A stretch of DNA of 64,000 nucleotides from Trissonchulus latispiculum (lineage: Eukaryota > Nematoda > Enoplea > Enoplida > Ironidae), in NCBI GenBank assembly GCA_030248195.1, contig JASAND010021406.1:5001-69000 (forward strand). The letters are read 5' to 3'. Below the pieces are notes generated by a model, which was not told the origin of the DNA, searched no databases, and saw nothing but the letters and a program-made list of their open reading frames with translations. Position 1 is the stretch's first letter. The number at the start of each line of letters is the position of its first letter. Positions 57,291 to 64,000 of this stretch are shown one piece after another. The translations under genes were made by a program, and so were the position numbers.

Positions 57291-58330
57291 GGGACTGGGT
57301 AAAACCCGGCTCCGGCCCCGGCCCCGGCCCCGGCGCACATGGGTAAAACCCGGCCCCGGCCCCAGTCCGGCGCACACAGAGTTTAATAAGTAGGTAAAAC
57401 CCGGCGCACTAGCCCGGCGCACTTACAGTGTAAATTCTTATGTAGTATAGCAGAGGTGTATGTGTAATTACGCGTATGTGTAAAGATTTAAGGCGTAGTT
57501 TATGAGTTGAGTTTTATACTTTACAGTGTGTTACCCAACCTTTTGTAGCCATTTTGTATTAATTCATGGTTGGTACTTATGAAAATAAATAATTTTGAAA
57601 TATATGAATTATATTTCGTAAGAACCGATTAAAAAGTTTAAAATTATCCAATATTATTACTTCCTAAGACATTCCTAAAGTTTAAAAAATTTAAGTTTTA
57701 CGTTTTTCCAGGGGGACATCAAGGAGAACTGGAAAATTTTGGTATGTCTTATCCCCCATAGTAAACAATAATTTTTGAATTTTAAAATTTAAATTTATCG
57801 TCATTTTCTTTATTTGGTGTAGCTATGTCAGTAAAATTTCTTGAATACTTTTTAATTACGTATTGTTTCTAAACATTGTTTCAAATTGTTTTAAAACTTC
57901 GTGATGTATGGTAAAAATAAATTTAAACCTTTTGCTATGCATTTATTTCATTATATACAAATGCTTGCTTAAAGCAATGTACGTATAAGAAAAATATGTA
58001 ATTGCGTGACTTAACTGAAAAAATCATAATGAAAACAAAACAATGTGATATACTTTTCCATTGTTGCTAGGGATTGCATTATCGTAAGCAAATACAATGT
58101 ATATATTCTATATTTGCATGCATAATACGCACGTATATATATGCACGTGTTTAACTGCGCCGGGTTTTCTAACCATTGGGGCCGGGTTTTACCCTGCGCC
58201 GGGGCCGGGGCCGGGGCCGTGTTTTACCCATCTAAAACAAATGCATGCGCCGTGGCCGGTGCCGTGTTTTACCCAGGTGCGCCGGGGCGGGGGCCGGGGC
58301 CGGAGCCGGGGTCGGGTTTTACCCACACCC
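57291..58330. mobile_element. Non-autonomous hAT-like element with CCGGCC-repeat ends
   Basis: A 1040-bp element with inverted ends GGGACTGGGTAAAACCCGG and CGGGTTTTACCCACACCC, and tandem ccggcc/ggccgg units inside each (57310-57365, 58195-58315). The flanks both read TAAAAATT (57283-57290, 58331-58338) and match for one more base, so the boundary is uncertain by 1 bp. It has AT-rich, non-coding interior. The outer bases deviate slightly from the usual hAT end rule. Confidence 0.8.
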
Positions 58331-58338
58331 TAAAAATT

Positions 58339-59290
58339 GCATATATAAAACCCTAAATTCGAGCTATAATATCGCAATAGACGCATCAAATTGACAGCAG
58401 TCTGCTGGTAATGACGTGACCAGCACTAACGTGTGTGTATATATAGAGACAAATGAACTTGCGTCATTTTATTTTATCATGTAACCATTTATATATACAT
58501 GTTATCATTTTCTAAAGTTCGCACAAATTTTAGTATTTCATTCTGCGAACAACTGATATACAGATAATTTTTGACAGTGTTAAGCTCGCAAAGTATATCA
58601 TACGGTCGACTCACACAAAGTTTAATTAGACAAGAAATCATTGAAATTCGGAGAATCAATTTTAGGAATTCTAAGAATGTAGTAAAATTGATATCATGCT
58701 GACGGCAGTTAACATCAGCCTTTTACAGCTAAAGCTAACATTTATCCACACAGTTTTCAAGACTCCACTAAAGTTTTTTCAGGTACTGTCAAATTTTGCA
58801 ATTTCTCATAATAATTCACCAGAAAAGCATCTTTCACGGAATCATAAACACAAGTAAAGCCAGTAAAAGTGAATTTCGTTGATATATTCTTCAAAATGAA
58901 AATTCCTAATATTCAGCTGAAGTGATGAACCTGAAAACCCCTGTATGCAACTTTTCAGCGAAATCGGAGACAAAAAATTTTTTGGTATCCTTTGGTGTTG
59001 GTCCCTCTTAAAAAAACTTTAATATATATTTAAATTTTTAAATATTTTAAATTTTTGTTGCTGATTGATCAGAAATGTGTTAAAATGTACCGTACCAAAC
59101 TTGAGCTGAATCGGTTCAGTTTTGCGAATTTTAGACATATGTGTGCGTATACGGAAGAATCACCCCCTATTTAGGCTAGTTATATACATAGGTTTCAGGA
59201 ATACTATTTAGAATATTCAGAGAAGTTCCAGGAAAGACAGGGGCAGAAGGAAAGGAGACAGTTTGGTGAGTGTACAGTGCAGTACGGATA
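58339..59290. other. Intergenic or intronic sequence
   Basis: AT-rich. No ORF or RNA gene is supported. Confidence 0.45.
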
Positions 59291-59294
59291 TATA

Positions 59295-59295
59295 T

Positions 59296-59378
<83 letters not shown>
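59295..59378. repeat. (TA)n microsatellite
   Basis: About 36 perfect TA units after a short catacatata lead-in. It encodes only repetitive Ile-Tyr frames. Confidence 0.95.
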
Positions 59379-59381
<3 letters not shown>

Positions 59382-60231
59382 GGTATATCGAACTTTAAAA
59401 TTAAGAATTTGAAACATCGTTCTAGTTCTGACATCCAAAGGTAAACTAAACACACAAACACTTTAGATATACATTTACCTTGCAAAATCGCAGAATTCTT
59501 TTCCTTCTTGCAAAAATCATGACGGATAGATTCTGTCAAAAATGACGCAACAACGAAAGGATTAGCATATAACTGTCAAAATCAGGAGAGGCTAACAGCT
59601 TCAAGGGCTTGTTTCCACATTAGATTGATAAGTACAATTAAATCAGATTCAAATCTAAATCCGCAGTGACACAACACAATGGCCAGATTAGGAGTACGCC
59701 CTCTATTATTCTAGTCGAGATATGCACAGCCGACCGAAGAGGATTATGCTGACATGGGGATTATAAAATATACGTACTTAAAGCTTAGTCAGATCCTGCA
59801 AATTATAGAAGAAGTTTAAATTATGTAGAAGCAACGATGGATTGAGTCAAATGAAATAATGACTAAGTCTAAGCATTAAGTGCTGACTCAGTTCAGACGC
59901 AAAAAGCTTCCTTCCTACGGTAGACGCAGGCAAGGCAAAATGAAAGTCTCACTGAGTCAACAATATGTTCTTTAAGCCTAGATGAATATAAATAATCAGA
60001 ATTCAGAACGTAACATACGTACGTATGGTGTAGATATGTACGAAATAATTCCAATCTGTATATATGCGCAATCTAATTAAACCAACTCAAACTATGTACT
60101 GTCTGTTTGAGCTAGCTATAACTTTCTTGATTTCCTTTTTGTCTCCCCGTCCGTAATCTGACAACTAAAAACAGTTTTAAGTTTTCGGTAAGTACAGATG
60201 CCGACGTTACTAACGAACAGTCTTCATGATG
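59379..60231. other. Intergenic or intronic sequence
   Basis: AT-rich. No ORF, RNA gene or organised repeat is supported. Confidence 0.45.
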
Positions 60232-60345
60232 GGGGTTCTGGGGGTTCTGGGGGTTCTAACTGAGCTCGTGACATGGGCCACTTGCCCGAAGCAGCTATCC
60301 GCGATTGTAGGCTAGTGGTCCATGTCGGGGTCACAAGAGAGCTCA
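60232..60345. repeat. gggggttct triplet repeat followed by an 85-bp hairpin
   Basis: Three tandem gggggttct units (60232-60258) are followed by an inverted repeat: TGAGCTC with GAGCTCA (60261-60267, 60339-60345), then GTGAC and atgg-ccact blocks that pair with agtggtccat and gtcac. The loop is gcccgaagcagctatccgcg. It could be a structured RNA or a small MITE. Confidence 0.5.
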
Positions 60346-61249
60346 GAAAAATTTTATACAGTATATACATATTTGAAGAAAGCAGACGGCAGCAGATGGA
60401 CTAAAGCAAGAGGCAAAACCGCCTAAGTTTATGATAAAACGGTTAACAAAGTTTGACCTAATTTTAAATGTATAAAAATAGTTTTTTCCGCATAAAATCA
60501 GCGCATCCAGCACGATATATGTAGAGCGCTTCTACCAAGGGCTGGTGGACCAAAAAGACCGATGGGAAGTTCAACACGGAAGGCACCAGGCACCGTGCAT
60601 ATACCATTGAAAGCAGACCCAGGAGAAAGAGGGGAAGAGGGAAATTCAGCTTTCTCACTCAGGATAAATGTAAAGAATTGGCCCGGCCAGGGCTCAAAGC
60701 AGCATTACAGTGAGACATGCTGACAAAAAACCCCAGCATCTAACGTAAGCTAAATTGTCATAATAGCGCAGTTTTTGTTTTCGCACACCCTTTCTCAGAA
60801 AAGACATTTTCTTAGAAAGCACTCTTAAATACACTACACAATTTACAGTTTCCGGAAAAATTTTACTAATTTCTTTAGAAAGTCTTTGACTACCGAATAC
60901 TTGTAGGATTTTTGTGCCTTCAGCAGAGTTGGGAGGTCTCGATTTCGGACGGACTCGCCCGTCATTATATAAGTTTCTGTGTTGGACCTTTACAGACGGC
61001 ACCGATTTTCGCGAATTTTAGAAACTATTTTCAACGTCTGGGAGGGTTCCGCCCTCACTTTTTTTAAGACGTTTCCCTGTCACGCTGTGTCAAATTTGAG
61101 GCAAATGTTGTGCATACGTAATTTTAGCAAAGTGGCACTGTGTGTGACCATCTCTCGTTATATGCAAAATTATTTGTCGCTAGTATACCTAGATAAGCCG
61201 AAATTGTCGGCCTTTGGAAAAGAGCAAACCTCGCAAAACACTAAGAGGA
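60346..61249. other. Intergenic or intronic sequence
   Basis: No ORF resembling a protein and no RNA gene is supported. Confidence 0.45.
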
Positions 61250-62072
61250 TCATTTTGCGCTTCCACCCCAGCCCCAACTTTTGATTTTTTTGACCAATAA
61301 CTTTGAAGATTTGTAGGGGGGCACACTGGAGGCTGATGAATTCAAAAATTTTAAAATTTTAAAATTTTAAAAAGTTTAGATTTTAGTCTGATAAGGGGGG
61401 GAGACCGAGGGGAACCGAAAAAGTTTTTGAAAAAATTTTGCTGAAAACTTAGGGGCGCTGAGCACGAATCTGAAAACCGTTTTTCGTTAGCTCAGCACAA
61501 GCTTACTTACCTGTTAAGCATATTTACAACTTTAGTTTATCCTGAGCTAACGAAAAGATGAATGAAGTTTCGGTTCCCCTTTGTATATATACACTCCCTT
61601 AAAAAAGGTAAAGGTTTACCCCAGGAGATATCTCCGGCCTGCCACAGGACATGGGGTGCCGGTGTTCATCTCCGGATTCTCAGCCGTAGAGCCAGGAGTG
61701 TTACCTCAAATGATGACTGCATCCGTCGAAGGGGGACCGGCCCTTCTACACAGACTCCCGTTACTTTCCCGCCGTAGTGGTACCCATTTACCGACCAGTT
61801 AAGGATGGATTGCAGGGTTGGCTAGAGTCAGGAAAGCTTTGTGGCCTCTGGGGATCGAACCACCGACCGTAAGATCAGAAGCTCTAACTAGCGCTTTAGA
61901 CCACTCGGCCATCCCGACCCAAAAGTTTGGAGTTGCGGGGGTTATCTTACCAAACTAAAATTAAAATTTTATTCAAATTTTTGAATTCATCAGCCTCCAG
62001 TATGCACCCATACAAAATTTCAAAGTTATTGGCCAAAAATCAAAAGTCAGCGCTTGAGGGAAAGCGCAAAAT
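61250..62072. repeat. Inverted repeat of about 150-bp arms enclosing a SINE
   Basis: The left arm (about 61250-61405) and right arm (about 61925-62072) share ttttgcgctt, ccaataactttgaa, and ctggaggctgatgaattcaaa in inverted orientation. Between them are a small hairpin built on ttttcgttagctcag/ctgagctaacgaaaa (61479-61557) and a tRNA-derived SINE. Confidence 0.75.
61600..61918 (-). repeat. tRNA-Leu-like SINE
   Basis: On the minus strand the head has an A box TGGCCGAGTGG (61911-61901) and a B box GGTTCGATCCC (61861-61851) with Leu-type spacing. The 5' GTCGGGA does not pair with the sequence after the B box, and the anticodon stem is broken, so it is not a functional tRNA. A body of about 230 bp follows, ending near aagggagtgtatatata. 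The box A, box B and body layout is that of a pol III SINE. Confidence 0.75.
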
Positions 62073-62606
62073 ATCCACACTAGGATATATTCAGACGCTA
62101 GCGTAGCCAGAAAAAAATTTCGGGGGGGGAATGCAAAAATGTTGTCAGCGGGTGGTTTGGGGGGAATTTTTCTATTTCGTGACCTTCGTGGAATTTTTAC
62201 AGAGCATTCCTTGAAGTTGAAAATACTTACGGCCCTAGCACGTGTTGATGCACCCAAATGATGTAAAAGCAGGTTAAAGCACACCAAATAGGGTATCTGA
62301 TACTCATTTGGGTTACGAAACACGTATTATGATGGTACGATACACTTATTTCGCGCCGAGGGCGCGAAAATTTTTTGAAAAATGTGCGTTTTACCCATGG
62401 CATAGAAAAACTTCCGGGCGTCCACAATTTCAGGGGGGGGGGAATTCCCCCATTCCCATCCCCCTGGATACGCGCTTGTATTCATATTAGGTAGACTATA
62501 TTTTGCTTTTCATACACACCCTTAGATTTATGAAAACTCCAGTCTTGTCCCTGGCCTTTTCAAACACATGAAAATGTAACCATGAAAATGTAACTGCAGC
62601 TTGACC
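62073..62606. other. Repeat-like sequence with G-runs, no gene
   Basis: A possible MITE spans 62094-62477: cgctagcgtagccag at the left and ccctggatacgcgcttg at the right are loosely inverted and both adjoin poly-G runs. The match is too weak to fix boundaries. Confidence 0.35.
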
Positions 62607-62934
62607 CTGGCTTATTTTTACTGGGGGGGGCACCCCCACTCGGCAACCTCCCCTCCCATTCGAGGTTCCCCCCCATAAATTTTGACCCCCCCATAACCCA
62701 AAAAATTGCCAGATTTCACCATTGTCACCCTAAATTTTCAAAAATTTTCCGGCACCTAAAATTAGTCATTTTTAGCGATTTTTTGCAATTTTTACACAAA
62801 AAAACGAAATAATTTGCAAAATTTTTTCCAAAAATATGCCCCCCCACTTTTGGTGAGCCCCCCCATCCATGGGGGGGGGGAACTTTGAGCCCCCCCATAT
62901 CCCCCCCATAAATTTTGGCCTAAAAATAAGCCAG
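62607..62934. mobile_element. MITE with 14-bp terminal inverted repeats and poly-G/poly-C interior
   Basis: A 328-bp element bounded by CTGGCTTATTTTTA and its exact inverse TAAAAATAAGCCAG, flanked by TGACC at both sides (62602-62606, 62935-62939). The interior alternates G or C runs with AT-rich phrases. No ORF is present. The 5-bp duplication is short, so the superfamily is undetermined. Confidence 0.7.
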
Positions 62935-62939
62935 TGACC

Positions 62940-64000
62940 TGGTGCAGGAAAGGGCTTTTAAAGGACTACTTTGATGACTGGGCTGAAAATGGGGCTGGGC
63001 AAAAGGAACTAACAACGAGAAAGATAGCCTTGCAAGAAGATTGACTTCAAAGCATACTCATGTATACACTCATCTCATCTCAAACTTCAGTATAGTCAAA
63101 TATAGGTTTTTATGTACCTGGAAAAAACAATTATATCGTACCTATATATATATATATATATATATTCCATAAGCCATATACACACATGTATTATTCATAT
63201 TTCTATTCAAAGTGAAAGAAGACTGATAGAAAGAAATTGTGGCTTACGGTGATGAGTGAGTCATCAGTCCATCAAAGAGACAAGACGCAACACTCAGCAC
63301 TAATTAGAAGCAAAAGGAGAGGACTAAAACTAAAGCCGCACAGGACACCACCTAGTGTAAACCTCTAAGCCTATAATCTGAGATTAAAGATCAAAGCAGG
63401 CAAATCCAACTGCAGCACTCGCTCAAGAAATCACGGTGATGTTGAGATATGAAAATGTCGACGAATTAATCATCATGTATATAAGTATCACTGAATTTAA
63501 ATTTAAATTTAAAAATCAGGAATTTAAACATTGGTCAGAAACAAATTTCCCCTACAATATATAGATTTTGAGCAGGGATAGCAATCGGCCACCTCCTACA
63601 GTCTTCGAACTTTCCACCACAAAATGTTTCTTACATACGTTGGAACACACACCACACACGTATGTCCATTCATGATAAAGCAGAAACATACGTATACATT
63701 TGCGTAGGCAGGCAAAATGTGCATTCATATAAATTTGCATGTCATCGCTTCGTGCTGGTGCTATCAAATTTTATAGTCTCTGGCGGAAGTTACTCACACC
63801 CAGTTTCAGGTTTGTGCTAAAATTTTATCAACATCGCATAACAGGACTGTTTACGCATGGCCCGAGTTCCGCTTTTCTACTTTTCATTGAAATGTTTATT
63901 GTTTACAACAGTAATGGGCAATCCTGCCAACTTCTGCAAAAGAAAACGTACATCAATAATACGTACGCATGTCGCCCTTGATCAAAAGGACCTAACTGAA
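62940..64000. other. Intergenic sequence with a small (TA)n patch
   Basis: A (TA)n array lies at 63143-63165. No gene, RNA or terminal repeat is supported to the end of the window. Confidence 0.45.

Noticed and set aside
61843..61918. Functional tRNA-Leu gene
   Set aside because: The acceptor halves do not pair, the anticodon stem is mispaired and position 33 is not T; a SINE head fits better.

Overview
This window looks like repeat-dense chromosomal DNA from a eukaryote, most likely a non-vertebrate animal. The evidence is one gene with spliceosomal introns, Ty3/gypsy retrotransposons, many hAT-like DNA transposons with 8-bp target duplications, tRNA-derived repeats, and long (TA)n and (TG)n microsatellites. 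Nothing in it looks bacterial. I cannot fix the phylum from sequence alone.

Layout. Positions 1-18107 hold one very large, largely intact Ty3/gypsy element on the minus strand. In transcription order it has a 5' leader (about 18107-16687), gag (16686-14125), pol (8126-14149, reached by a -1 ribosomal frameshift at GGGAAAC), a 1.07-kb spacer, and a third ORF of 2177 codons (7056-523). The third ORF carries a DEDDy 3'-5' exonuclease domain, and the element runs off the left edge of the window. Positions 18108-22900 are foldback repeats, a MITE, a GC-rich hAT-like end, and a suspicious poly-G/(TG)n tract. Positions 22980-26060 hold a decayed gag of a third gypsy family (plus strand) followed by a candidate LTR and primer-binding site. 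Positions 28189-39479 hold two rearranged, nearly identical copies (B and A) of a second gypsy family on the minus strand, arranged as a deleted head-to-tail dimer. Copy A is split by a hAT-like element with a perfect 8-bp duplication. Positions 39916-44724 hold three more hAT-like elements, one nested in another.

The only host gene I can support is an FHA-domain protein gene on the minus strand (47784-50372, at least three exons, intact reading frame across both introns). Positions 50376-64000 are intergenic or intronic sequence with a 1.27-kb foldback, two tandem-repeat blocks, another hAT-like element, two tRNA-derived repeats and a small MITE.

The most interesting system is the giant gypsy element. 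Its extra ORF pairs a likely active exonuclease fold of the RNase D/WRN/EXD1/Nibbler type with a possible N-myristoylation signal and RS-rich segments. Its Gag-Pol frameshift signal and a closing helix in the leader are conserved in the second family. A second theme is a set of non-autonomous hAT-like elements that share an architecture but have different short GC-rich tandem repeats at their ends.
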